Counted from the first letter of the stretch, positions 6,730 to 13,692 are shown. The stretch is 13,692 nucleotides of DNA from Terriglobia bacterium (GCA_030036915.1 JASHSC010000324.1:1-13692); one strand, 5' to 3'. The notes: a model not told the origin generated them from the sequence alone. Program-made: numbers and translations.

Positions 6730-6758
6730 ATAGTACGAAATCCTCCGGCGCGTGTCAA
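6730..6758 (-). promoter_or_regulatory. Sigma70-type promoter of the thrC riboswitch leader
   Basis: On the minus strand a perfect -35 box TTGACA (6758-6753) is followed by a 17-nt spacer and a -10 box TACTAT (6735-6730). A start near 6723 would put about 33 nt before the riboswitch P1 helix. It lies in the 370-bp space between the VWFA gene stop (6829) and the thrC start. Confidence 0.8.
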
Positions 6759-6828
6759 GAGATTTGTGTGTTGGTTCACGTTTATTGCCCCGGAGGCGCG
6801 GTGGCGATTTTGCGACGGCATGGATCGG

Positions 6829-9066
6829 TTATTTCGAGGCAGCCGCGGGAGGGGCTAGATTTCGCGGTGGGGGTGGAACGATAACCATAGGCATGCGCTT
6901 GAACGCAACGAGATCAACCGAGGGATCAAGGACGTTCACTTGCAGCGTGTAGGGTCCGCGGGGAAATTTCTCCAGCGGAATCTGCGCGAAGTAAGACGCC
7001 CTTTGCTGGTTTGACTTCTCAAGCCTTCCGGGGAACGGGCCGGCCTCGGCGAACTTCCTGCCGTGGCGGAAGAAGATCAACCCCACGGAGGGAGGAGTGG
7101 AGCCCGTCGACGTCACATCCTTGCCGGCATAAGACTCCAGGTAAACGGAGAGCGTCTGATTGGTGCGGAAGACTCGCGTCACGCTGGGCAGGATTGACCG
7201 ATCGCCCACTTGCAGTGGCGAATCTTTGTCGTGGGTTACGTGCGCGCGCTCGAGATCGTTGGTCGACTTCACCTCGTTGGACAGCACGACGGAGCTCAGA
7301 CCCAGGTTTGCGTTGCCGATATCGGGCACCACCAGCGGCGCTTCAAACGTGCCGATTTTGCCGCTTTCGTTCTCACGCACCACGGCCTTCAACTGGTATT
7401 TTCCCGCAGCGATCGAAGGGATTTCGCCCTCGTAGAAGAGGTTGCTGCCAATGACCTCCTCATAAGTGTCGTTGGTCATGTGCACGGGCAGAGTGTCGCG
7501 CAAGGCGCCCACTTCGTGATCCTTCTCATCGGTCAGGCGCCAGGCAAAATCGAATTCCGTGTCGTGCTTCCCGGATTTCTTCAGGAAAGCGACCTGCGAG
7601 CCGGGAATCTTCGCGGCCAGGATGAGCGTGTATTTGTTGTCGGGGCGGCGGAAGTACGAAGTTTCCACCACAAAGGGCAGATCGACGAAGGGCACTTCCA
7701 AATCCATCACCTGCGCGAGCTGGCTTTCCTTCTCCTCCCGCGTAAACTGCCGGAAATTCTTGGGGGCAAAATAGCCGGGACGCGCCTGGACCTTCAAGCC
7801 CGGCCGTGAAACCTCCACGCGAATGTGGCGGAAGCGGCCGTCGGATTTGGTGTTGGAGGGCGAATAACCGATCAGGTAGTAGCTGGAATTGTCCCGCTGA
7901 ATTTCGCTGAACGCCGGTTCGAAGTCATTCAAATCGTAAAAGGATTTGCCTCCGGTATCTGTGGCGAGCGCGGCCAGGGTTTCGCGGCTGCCCTGCAAGG
8001 AGGAAATTTGCGACGAGACGGCCGAGCCGGAATAAAGCGCCGTGCCGGATGGGCTGGAAGAGCTGGCGTCGCCGCCCGGGGGCAGTGCCAGGAGCCCTCG
8101 CGCATCCATAGTGTAGAGCGACACATCGGCTTGGTTCGCCGCGTCGGTGGCGGCGCGCAGCGTGGCCTGATTTTCCTGGCCCGTGCGCGTGATGCCGCTG
8201 GTGAATTGGAGCACATTCTTCCGCCCCGGCACCATGCGCAGCATGTTGGCGAGTGATTCCACCGCCTCCAGCTTTTCATCGGTGTTGAAGATATTGAATT
8301 CCGTTTCATCCGGCGTAAAGGCGTCGGAGACATCCTGGGTGACGATTTCCATGCCGTTTGCGTCCGTCCCGCCGGCTTCGCCGATGGTTCCCTGTGTTGC
8401 GGTGTTGGAGGATTGGTCGCCCACGATGACGGCGCGCAGCGCTTTGCGGATGGCCGCCTTGTCATTCGTGAAGTCCTGCGTCACCTTTAAGTCGGAGGAA
8501 TAAGTCACCACGGCGATCAGGTCCGCCAAGGTCATGCGGTTGTTCACGAAGTCGCCCGAAGCCTTCAGCGCGCGCATCAGTTCGTCGGGTTGCATCGAGC
8601 TTAAGTCGAAGAATAAGACCAGCAGGCGATGGTCCTGAAGCACGCGGTCGGCGTTGACCTCCTGCGGAAGCTTGGCGAGGTCGATGACCTGGGACTTCTC
8701 ATCGCCACCGTTGAATTGCGCCAGTTTTTCCACGTCTTCCAGGCTGAAACTGGAGATGGTCTGCGGCACGCCGTCTTCGGTGACCTTGAAGTCCGACTGC
8801 TTCAGGTCCGTGACCGGCTTGCCGGATTTGTCGTAGACGCGCACATCCACATCCACTTCATTGGTGGCGGATTTCAGGATGAAGGATTGTTGCGGACTCT
8901 TTGAGGAAGGTGCCGGCTTGGTTTGAGAAGCAGATTGCCCGGCGAGCCCGGCCAATGATACCAATAAGACCACCCCACCAAGACACCAAGGCATCAGCGG
9001 ATGCAAAAAGGAGTGGTTCACTCTTTTGGGTTTTCTGCTGCGCGTCTTTTTGTCTTGGTGGTACAT
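6829..9066 (-). CDS. Secreted VWFA-related (TIGR03436-type) protein
   Basis: This is a 745-residue protein of the acidobacterial VWFA-related family, whose role is undefined. The N-terminus is basic (residues 1-24) with a hydrophobic segment at 27-43, a signal peptide or anchor. Residues 68-107 carry the family's opening pattern (VDVDVRVYDKSGKPVTDL...DFKVTEDGVPQTI). The von Willebrand factor A core starts around LLVLFFDLSSMQPDEL (148-163). The metal-site motif there is D154-L-S156-S157-M rather than the textbook DxSxS. The C-terminus ends in a Pro/Ala tail. It starts 21 bp after the stop of the TonB-dependent receptor and is presumably co-transcribed. The Shine-Dalgarno is weak (GGAAAG, 9083-9078). 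The first 30 codons coincide with an interspersed-repeat-like sequence (see the repeat at 8975-9061), so the true start could be downstream. Export to the periplasm or outer membrane is inferred. Confidence 0.85.
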   Translation of the reverse strand: MYHQDKKTRSRKPKRVNHSFLHPLMPWCLGGVVLLVSLAGLAGQSASQTKPAPSSKSPQQSFILKSATNEVDVDVRVYDKSGKPVTDLKQSDFKVTEDGVPQTISSFSLEDVEKLAQFNGGDEKSQVIDLAKLPQEVNADRVLQDHRLLVLFFDLSSMQPDELMRALKASGDFVNNRMTLADLIAVVTYSSDLKVTQDFTNDKAAIRKALRAVIVGDQSSNTATQGTIGEAGGTDANGMEIVTQDVSDAFTPDETEFNIFNTDEKLEAVESLANMLRMVPGRKNVLQFTSGITRTGQENQATLRAATDAANQADVSLYTMDARGLLALPPGGDASSSSPSGTALYSGSAVSSQISSLQGSRETLAALATDTGGKSFYDLNDFEPAFSEIQRDNSSYYLIGYSPSNTKSDGRFRHIRVEVSRPGLKVQARPGYFAPKNFRQFTREEKESQLAQVMDLEVPFVDLPFVVETSYFRRPDNKYTLILAAKIPGSQVAFLKKSGKHDTEFDFAWRLTDEKDHEVGALRDTLPVHMTNDTYEEVIGSNLFYEGEIPSIAAGKYQLKAVVRENESGKIGTFEAPLVVPDIGNANLGLSSVVLSNEVKSTNDLERAHVTHDKDSPLQVGDRSILPSVTRVFRTNQTLSVYLESYAGKDVTSTGSTPPSVGLIFFRHGRKFAEAGPFPGRLEKSNQQRASYFAQIPLEKFPRGPYTLQVNVLDPSVDLVAFKRMPMVIVPPPPRNLAPPAAASK
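8975..9061. repeat. CCACCAAGACA inverted repeat inside the VWFA gene start
   Basis: CCACCAAGACA (8975-8985) and its exact complement TGTCTTGGTGG (9051-9061) are 11-bp perfect arms 65 bp apart. The left arm continues as CCAAG, a partial tandem of the CCAAGACA unit. Such CACCAAGACACCAAG strings resemble, from memory, an interspersed repeat often misread as protein N-termini of the NHQDTKT kind. Here it encodes MYHQDKKT and PWCLGGVV at the start of the VWFA protein. Confidence 0.55.
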
Positions 9067-9087
9067 ATTTCGAAGTTCTTTCCGCCG

Positions 9088-12000
9088 CTAGAAATTAAAC
9101 CTCAGAGCAAAATTGATGGAGCGCATCGCGCTAACGCCCGTCACCCAGCCGAAGTTTTCAGCGTTAACAGTGCTGGCGATGCCGGTCCAGTTCGGATGGT
9201 TGAATATGTTGTTCGCATTCACGCTGAATCGCGCGCGTAGATTCTTTTCCCTCGAGAAAGTGAAGAAGCGACCCAGCGACATGTTGAAGGTCATCGAGCC
9301 CGGTCCGATGATAGTGTTCCGTCCCGCCGTGCCAAGTTGGCCGGAAGCGGGAACCGTGAAGGCCGCTGTGTTGAACCATCCTTCAGTGGTCCGCTCCGAG
9401 CGTGGAAGTTCAATCGGGAGTCCGGTGGCATCCGCTCGCTCCGAAGTGAACACGCCAGACCCGTTGTTGTTCGATTCGTTGCCACCCACCTGCGCGGTCA
9501 GCGGGGAACCGGTTTGCAGCGTGGTGACGCCGCTGACCTGCCAATCGCCGATGACCTTCCCCGCGAATCCCCCGCGATTCAACCAGCGCCGCTGCTCCCC
9601 AAAGGGAAATTCGTAGGTATGGTTGATGATCAGCTTGTTGGCAACATCAAAATTGGAGAGAGCGCGCTCGGCCAACAAGTCAGCACTGTTCTGCGGGACG
9701 TTTTCCCCGTTGCCACCTACGCTTGCCGCATCGTCAATGGACTTCGACCAGGTGTAATATCCGCTCATGGAGAAGCCGCCGTGGAACTGGCGCCGCAGGG
9801 TCACCTGAAGGCCGTTGTAGATTGAATCCGCACCATCGGTTTCATAGAGAAACTGCTGGACTCCTGGAATGGATGATGTTGATCCCCCGGCGGTAGTGGC
9901 ACTTACTTGGTCGGGAGACAGCAACAGATCGAGCTTGCTTCCCTTTGTTCCCACATAGCCGACCGACAAGATCACGTTGCGATAAATCTCATCTTCCAGG
10001 AAGAAATTCCAGGTCTGCGCGTAAGGGCGGCGATAGTTGCTGTCGGCCGCGTAGGTATTGGTGCAGGGAGTTTGCGCTGTACATGCAAAACCTTTCTGAA
10101 GCGTGGCCTCGGCGGCAAGGGTGGCAGCTTCACCCGGAAAGCCGTTTTGCAGCGTCAGTGGGCTGAGCGCGTTGGTGGTCTGCGTGGAGGCGATGGCGAA
10201 GGGCGGCTGGTCGATCATGTTCGTGACCATACGGGAGTAGATGCTTCCATCGTAAAACACGCCGTATCCCGAGCGGATGACCAGATGGTGGCGAATCCAC
10301 GGCCGGTAGGCGATGCCGATGCGCGGAGAAAAATTATGCGCGTCGCTGTGAATCAGTGAGGCAGGCAGCGAGCCGCCCGTAAGGCCCGTCGCCACTGCGG
10401 GGGAAGCAAAGTTTGGCGCGAACTCAAGGTCCGCCAGATGCCCGTATTTTTCCGCCGCGGGCAGGAAGTATTCGTATCGCACTCCGTAGTTGACCGTCAG
10501 GTGGTTGTTCGTGCGCCAGTCGTCATTCCAGAAAGCTGTGGCCACCCAGTTGCGCAGGTAGGTGCTGTTGCTGGACACCCCGTTGGGAGAAACACCGAAC
10601 CGAACGGAAGTTGTCTGAGGCAAGCCCAGTAGGAAATCGGCAAAGTCATATCCGGTGCCAGGAACCGGATAGCCGCCGCTGAACTGGCTGGTGTTGTAGC
10701 CGGTAAAGCTGAACGTGCCGCGCGCGTTGGGGTCGGTCTCCGTATTGCTCTGCACGCGGCGCACTTCTCCGCCCATGTGGAAATTGTGCTTTGAGTGGTT
10801 CCAGATCAGCGTGTCATTGGCGCGGACGGTCTGCGGGCGTGAAAGCGAGGGGATCGGATCGCTCAGTGAGCCAAAATTGGTAAAGCTGATGCCCGGCACA
10901 CCCCAATCAAATGGATCATTGGAAACGCCCGAGATCCCCAGGTTCTGCGCAATATCCTCGCTATATGCGTAGGCGTTCAAAAGAGACGTGCGCTGGCGGT
11001 TGAAATTCAAATTGGCGGAATTGACCATGCGCGTATTGAATGTATGGGATTCACCCACGCTCACATTCTGGCCGAGCACGGTGGTGTGCGAGGTGAAATC
11101 CGGAAAGCCGGAAACGGACCGGCTGCGCGCCGAATTGAAGTAGTACATCACGTTCAAGCTGTTCCTGGAATTGATGGTCTGCCCGATGCGGCCCATCACG
11201 CGATCATTGGAGCTGGGCAAAGGTTCCTGCAAATGAAAGTTCTGCTCTTCGCCCGGGAGATTGGGCAAGGGGATGTACGTTAATAAACCTGTGGCCGCAC
11301 TGTTGATCTGCGTGGAGGGGATGGTATATCCCGGAAAAGGCGTGCCCGGCGCGGTGAGGCTGGACAAGGGCTCGTAGATGGTCGGTGTGGTTCCTGCGTC
11401 TGCCCCGGAGACGATCACAGTCTGCGAAAAGTTCCCCTGCCGCTCGAGCTCCGTGGGTACTGTGGCAAAGCTGTCCTTTCCGGTTCTCCCGCGCTGCAAA
11501 TTGTAGCTCGCGAACCAGCTTGTTTTGTTTCCGCCTTTATAAATGTGCGGAATCACCAGTGGGCCACCCAGCGAGAAGCCAAAGGTCTCTTGATAGGAGG
11601 GGATCTGCGGCGACTCGGCAATATTCAAGGGAAAGGGATGTGCGTCGAGGGCCGAGTTGGTGTACTGCTCAGTGAAATTTCCGCGCACGCGATTCACGGC
11701 TGCGCGATTACGCGACCAGCCGCGCGCTCCGCCGCCACCTCCACCACCTCCACCTCTAAACCCACCGCCGCCTCCGCCGGGTCCGCCTCCTGGGCCACCA
11801 GGGCCGCCGGGACCACCGGGTCCGCCAAATGGACTACCGGCCCCACCCCCGGGACCGCCCGGCCCGCCAAATCCGCCGCCAAAAGGGCCGCCACCGAATC
11901 CGCCGCGTCCGAATCTTCCGCCCATGCCGGGCTCAGCGACTTCACCCATTCCTCCTCCCAGCAGGAATGAATTGTTGGCGCTCGCGGAATTGTCCGCCTC

Positions 12001-12609
12001 TTCCGGCATCGCCTCGGTGGAAGCCGTGCCCTCTTCCGACCCATTGCCTTCCGAGAGCCGGAGTATGGATGGAAACTCGCCACCCTGCCCTCCGCCATTT
12101 TGATACTCCGCGATGCTGCGATTTCTATTGCCGCCTGCGCCACCCGGCCGCTGCGTGGGATTGGCTCCCGCGGGCCGCGACGCCTGCGCGGTTTGCGCGG
12201 CTTCTTCACCCGGCCCGCCCACGACCAGCGCCACATTCACCCTGATGGTAGCGCTCGGACTTACGGGAATCGGCTCGCGCGTGTCTGGGCGAAATCCCAA
12301 CAGCGAAATGCTCAACCGATAGTTTCCAGGGATGAGTCCGCTAAAGGTATAATTCCCATCGTCGTCGGACCAGGTTTCCTTGCGTTCACCGGTGAGGGGA
12401 TTGGTGATGACGAGATCGGCGCCCGGAACGGAAACTCCTCCCGGACCATGCACGTGCCCGGAAACTGTTCCTGGTGTCGCCGCGAGAGTGGTGGTTCCTG
12501 GTCCTGATCCCGGGACCGGAATTTGGCCAAACAAAAATCCGGAGATCAGGCATCCAGTTGTAAGAAGGAGGCACTTCAAGCTTGCGCACTTTGTAAAATC
12601 TCTTAACAC
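9088..12609 (-). CDS. TonB-dependent outer-membrane receptor with CarboxypepD-reg domain
   Basis: This very large (1173 aa) outer-membrane protein is of the acidobacterial Oar/carboxypeptidase-regulatory-like type; its likely cargo is unknown (possibly polymers, peptides or siderophores). Residues 1-29 are a signal peptide (CLLLTTGCLISGFLFGQ). Residues 46-130 are an Ig-like carboxypeptidase-regulatory domain (GTVSGHVHGPGG...GERKETWSDDDGNYTFSGLI). Residues 218-296 are almost pure Gly with Pro, Phe and Arg. NFTEQYTNSALDAHPF and FGFSLGGPLVIP then lead into the barrel. The last residues INFALRFNF end in Phe, as a BAM-recognised beta-signal should. A classical plug with a TonB-box signature is not evident. 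Start: a GTG at 12609; a TTG at 12579 is an alternative, and neither has a good Shine-Dalgarno. The VWFA protein gene follows after 21 bp. The promoter is proposed at 12639-12667. Confidence 0.85.
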   Translation of the reverse strand: MLRDFTKCASLKCLLLTTGCLISGFLFGQIPVPGSGPGTTTLAATPGTVSGHVHGPGGVSVPGADLVITNPLTGERKETWSDDDGNYTFSGLIPGNYRLSISLLGFRPDTREPIPVSPSATIRVNVALVVGGPGEEAAQTAQASRPAGANPTQRPGGAGGNRNRSIAEYQNGGGQGGEFPSILRLSEGNGSEEGTASTEAMPEEADNSASANNSFLLGGGMGEVAEPGMGGRFGRGGFGGGPFGGGFGGPGGPGGGAGSPFGGPGGPGGPGGPGGGPGGGGGGFRGGGGGGGGGARGWSRNRAAVNRVRGNFTEQYTNSALDAHPFPLNIAESPQIPSYQETFGFSLGGPLVIPHIYKGGNKTSWFASYNLQRGRTGKDSFATVPTELERQGNFSQTVIVSGADAGTTPTIYEPLSSLTAPGTPFPGYTIPSTQINSAATGLLTYIPLPNLPGEEQNFHLQEPLPSSNDRVMGRIGQTINSRNSLNVMYYFNSARSRSVSGFPDFTSHTTVLGQNVSVGESHTFNTRMVNSANLNFNRQRTSLLNAYAYSEDIAQNLGISGVSNDPFDWGVPGISFTNFGSLSDPIPSLSRPQTVRANDTLIWNHSKHNFHMGGEVRRVQSNTETDPNARGTFSFTGYNTSQFSGGYPVPGTGYDFADFLLGLPQTTSVRFGVSPNGVSSNSTYLRNWVATAFWNDDWRTNNHLTVNYGVRYEYFLPAAEKYGHLADLEFAPNFASPAVATGLTGGSLPASLIHSDAHNFSPRIGIAYRPWIRHHLVIRSGYGVFYDGSIYSRMVTNMIDQPPFAIASTQTTNALSPLTLQNGFPGEAATLAAEATLQKGFACTAQTPCTNTYAADSNYRRPYAQTWNFFLEDEIYRNVILSVGYVGTKGSKLDLLLSPDQVSATTAGGSTSSIPGVQQFLYETDGADSIYNGLQVTLRRQFHGGFSMSGYYTWSKSIDDAASVGGNGENVPQNSADLLAERALSNFDVANKLIINHTYEFPFGEQRRWLNRGGFAGKVIGDWQVSGVTTLQTGSPLTAQVGGNESNNNGSGVFTSERADATGLPIELPRSERTTEGWFNTAAFTVPASGQLGTAGRNTIIGPGSMTFNMSLGRFFTFSREKNLRARFSVNANNIFNHPNWTGIASTVNAENFGWVTGVSAMRSINFALRFNF
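11722..11958 (-). repeat. Glycine-rich low-complexity coding tract
   Basis: About 79 codons of the receptor (residues 218-296) are dominated by GGN glycine codons with recurrent GGPGGPGG and GGGFGG units. The plus strand reads as CCN-rich, with repeats such as CCGCCGGGACCACCGGGTCC. Such tracts vary in length by slippage. The strand-reversed reading gives collagen-like PPG strings, which I regard as a shadow. Confidence 0.8.
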
Positions 12610-12631
12610 GTAGCGCTCGTAACTCTACTGA

Positions 12632-12661
12632 TTGATAGAGATTACAAGCACTCACTACGTT
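12632..12661 (+). promoter_or_regulatory. Weak candidate promoter of the DUF5666-like gene
   Basis: TTGATA (12632-12637) is followed at 18 nt by TACGTT (12656-12661). It overlaps the opposite-strand candidate, and the two -35 boxes form the inverted repeat ATTGATA (12631-12637)/TATCAAT (12662-12668). The -10 box is poor, so this is tentative. Confidence 0.3.
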
Positions 12662-12667
12662 TATCAA
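12639..12667 (-). promoter_or_regulatory. Candidate promoter of the TonB receptor-VWFA unit
   Basis: On the minus strand TTGATA (12667-12662) is followed by a 17-nt spacer and TAATCT (12644-12639). This places transcription about 25-30 nt ahead of the receptor GTG start. It is the best sigma70 match in the intergenic space, but the -10 box is mediocre. Confidence 0.45.
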
Positions 12668-12675
12668 TGGCGAAA

Positions 12676-12689
12676 GGTTACAAGTAACC
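12676..12689. promoter_or_regulatory. Perfect palindrome, possible operator
   Basis: GGTTAC-AA-GTAACC is a 6+2+6 perfect inverted repeat just downstream of the presumed start of the DUF5666-like transcript. The size suits a dimeric regulator site, but no regulator is known from this window. Confidence 0.3.
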
Positions 12690-12719
12690 CGACGCGCACT
12701 TTCGGCGTCAGAAAAATAC

Positions 12720-12726
12720 GGAGGGG
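12720..12726 (+). promoter_or_regulatory. Ribosome-binding site of the DUF5666-like gene
   Basis: GGAGGGG ends 3 nt before the ATG at 12730, a strong Shine-Dalgarno at short spacing that supports this start. Confidence 0.7.
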
Positions 12727-12729
12727 TGT

Positions 12730-13476
12730 ATGTCTAAAAAACTTCTGCGCAGTTTTTTGGTGCTCTTGGCGGTTAGCATTGCCGCATCGCTCGGGGCGCA
12801 ACAGGATTCTCCACCCCAGGCGCCAGGTCAAGCACAAGGACAAGGGCAGGGGGAGGGACGGCGAGGAATGGGTGGCCCGCCGCCGGTGCTCGGCACCATC
12901 ACTTCCGTCGGAGTCGATCGCTTCGAAATCAAGAAGCCCGATGGCACCACACAAACCGTGATGGTGAATGATCAAACGCATTTTCGGCAGCGGCAGCAGG
13001 GGCAACAGCCTCAGGACCTCCATTTGGAGGACTTGAAGGTCGGAGATCACGTTGCCGTGCGCAACGCTCCGGACGCCGCCAGCTCCGCACCGGCGGCCAT
13101 GGTGAATCGCCTGACGGATGAGGAATATCAGCGATTCCAGAACGGTGGCGGACCGGGTGGTCCTGGTGGCGGTGGCGGCTTTGGCGGCGGTGGGTTCGGT
13201 CCCGGCGGCGGGCCTCGCGCCGGCGGAGAAATAGTCGCGATTAATGGAAATCAAATCAAAGTGCAAAGCCGGCGAGGCGGTGAGAGAGTTATTGTGGTGA
13301 ATGATCAGACGACCTTCATGAAAGAAGGAAAGACCATCACCCTGAAGGACCTCAAAGTCGGCGATCGCATCTTTGCCCGGGGCCAGGAAAATAACGGCCA
13401 GTTTGTAGCCACGGAAGTTCGCTCGGGCTTTCCAGGCGGCGGACGCGGCGGACAACAAGGGCCTCCGCAGAATTAG
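12730..13476 (+). CDS. Secreted protein with two DUF5666-like repeats
   Basis: This is a 248-residue exported protein of unknown function. Residues 1-23 form a signal peptide (LLRSFLVLLAVSIAASLGAQ). A Gln/Gly/Pro-rich linker follows. Repeat 1 spans about 53-111 (GTITSVGVDRFEIKKPDG..., VMVNDQTHF, LEDLKVGDHVAV). A Gly-rich linker covers 139-165. Repeat 2 spans about 166-231 (GEIVAINGNQIKVQSRRGG..., VVNDQTTFMKEG, LKDLKVGDRIFARG). A Gly-rich tail ends the protein. The two repeats share VNDQTxF and DLKVGD and read like small OB-type beta barrels of the DUF5666 family. The gene is divergent from the TonB receptor gene, and both products are Gly-rich and exported, suggesting a shared envelope setting. 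The start ATG has a strong Shine-Dalgarno. Confidence 0.8.
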   Translation: MSKKLLRSFLVLLAVSIAASLGAQQDSPPQAPGQAQGQGQGEGRRGMGGPPPVLGTITSVGVDRFEIKKPDGTTQTVMVNDQTHFRQRQQGQQPQDLHLEDLKVGDHVAVRNAPDAASSAPAAMVNRLTDEEYQRFQNGGGPGGPGGGGGFGGGGFGPGGGPRAGGEIVAINGNQIKVQSRRGGERVIVVNDQTTFMKEGKTITLKDLKVGDRIFARGQENNGQFVATEVRSGFPGGGRGGQQGPPQN

Positions 13477-13554
13477 CACCATCTTGATTTCCGTCATTCG
13501 AGCAATGGGTCCGCCTCATGCGCAGCGGCGCATCGGCCGGTTTCTTGGGCGCGT

Positions 13555-13596
13555 AGGCTGGCGCAGACACCCAAACGCGGGCGTCTCCGCCAGCCT
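13555..13596. repeat. 42-nt imperfect palindrome (REP-like)
   Basis: Arms of 18 nt with 16 pairs flank a 6-nt loop AAACGC: AGGCTGGCG (13555-13563) pairs with CGCCAGCCT (13588-13596), AGAC with GTCT, and CCC with GGG, with two mismatches. It has no T-tract on the plus strand. It may be a REP-type element or a transcript-end hairpin for the DUF5666-like gene. Confidence 0.6.
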
Positions 13597-13649
13597 GCCT
13601 CTTCAAACTGGTGTCCCTCTCCGCTGAATCCTGATAGATTTCCTCCACT

Positions 13650-13692
13650 ATGCAAACGCCCTGGATTCCCCGCGCGGCCGGGGTAAGCTCGC
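13650..13692 (+). CDS. Possible start of a malQ-like gene, cut by window edge
   Basis: An ATG at 13650 opens a frame that runs off the window: 14 codons reading MQTPWIPRAAGVSS. The string RAAGVS recalls the N-terminus of 4-alpha-glucanotransferase (MalQ), where R(A/S)(A/S)G is followed by a HxTSLP motif, but that diagnostic part lies beyond the edge. No Shine-Dalgarno is seen upstream. This is a guess from very little sequence. Confidence 0.25.
   Translation, partial: MQTPWIPRAAGVSS

Noticed and set aside
11657..12103. Plus-strand ORF encoding a collagen-like Pro/Gly (PPGPPG) protein
   Set aside because: It is the antisense of the Gly-rich coding tract of the TonB receptor; its proline strings are forced by GGN codons opposite, and it has no start signals.
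12691..12709. GACGC...GCGTC hairpin in the leader of the DUF5666-like gene as a riboswitch
   Set aside because: It has five base pairs with a 9-nt loop and no recognisable aptamer core.
13518..13533. Hairpin ATGCGC-AGCG-GCGCAT as terminator of the DUF5666-like gene
   Set aside because: The stem is only 6 bp and is followed by no T-tract; too weak to call.

Overview
The window looks like a chromosomal segment of a GC-rich (roughly 60%) member of the Acidobacteriota. Three things point there: a VWFA-related protein of the acidobacterial TIGR03436 type, a giant outer-membrane receptor with an N-terminal carboxypeptidase-regulatory-like domain and a glycine-rich insert, and several secreted proteins of acidobacterial flavour. 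The taxon is inferred from protein families; there is no rRNA marker.

Layout. (1) 1-1214 (+): the 3' nine-tenths of a phosphoglucosamine mutase gene (glmM). A 52-bp pair of head-to-head hairpins (REPIN-like) follows, then a small hypothetical ORF and a secreted TrbI/VirB10-like protein (1716-2528). (2) 2557-6458 (-): a leftward cluster of thrC (threonine synthase), thrB (homoserine kinase), a four-cysteine zinc-ribbon-like small protein and a Tat-signalled mannonate dehydratase-like enzyme. (3) 6533-6758 (-): the control region of thrC, with a sigma70-type promoter (TTGACA-17-TACTAT), a SAM-I (S-box) riboswitch and an intrinsic terminator, all ahead of the thrC start. (4) 6829-12609 (-): a two-gene unit, an Oar/CarboxypepD-reg-type TonB-dependent receptor followed 21 bp later by a VWFA-related secreted protein. 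(5) 12730-13476 (+): a divergently transcribed secreted protein with two DUF5666-like repeats and glycine-rich linkers. (6) 13477-13692: intergenic DNA with a 42-nt imperfect palindrome, and perhaps the first codons of a malQ-like gene at the right edge.

How the parts work together. thrC and thrB catalyse the last two steps of threonine synthesis (homoserine to O-phosphohomoserine to threonine). A SAM-sensing leader over them ties the threonine branch to the status of the methionine/SAM branch that shares homoserine. The receptor/VWFA pair and the divergent DUF5666 protein share a 120-bp intergenic region with overlapping candidate promoters, so they may be co-regulated envelope proteins. No phage, insertion sequence, CRISPR array, tRNA or rRNA gene was seen. 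The strongest observation is the SAM riboswitch plus terminator ahead of threonine biosynthesis genes.
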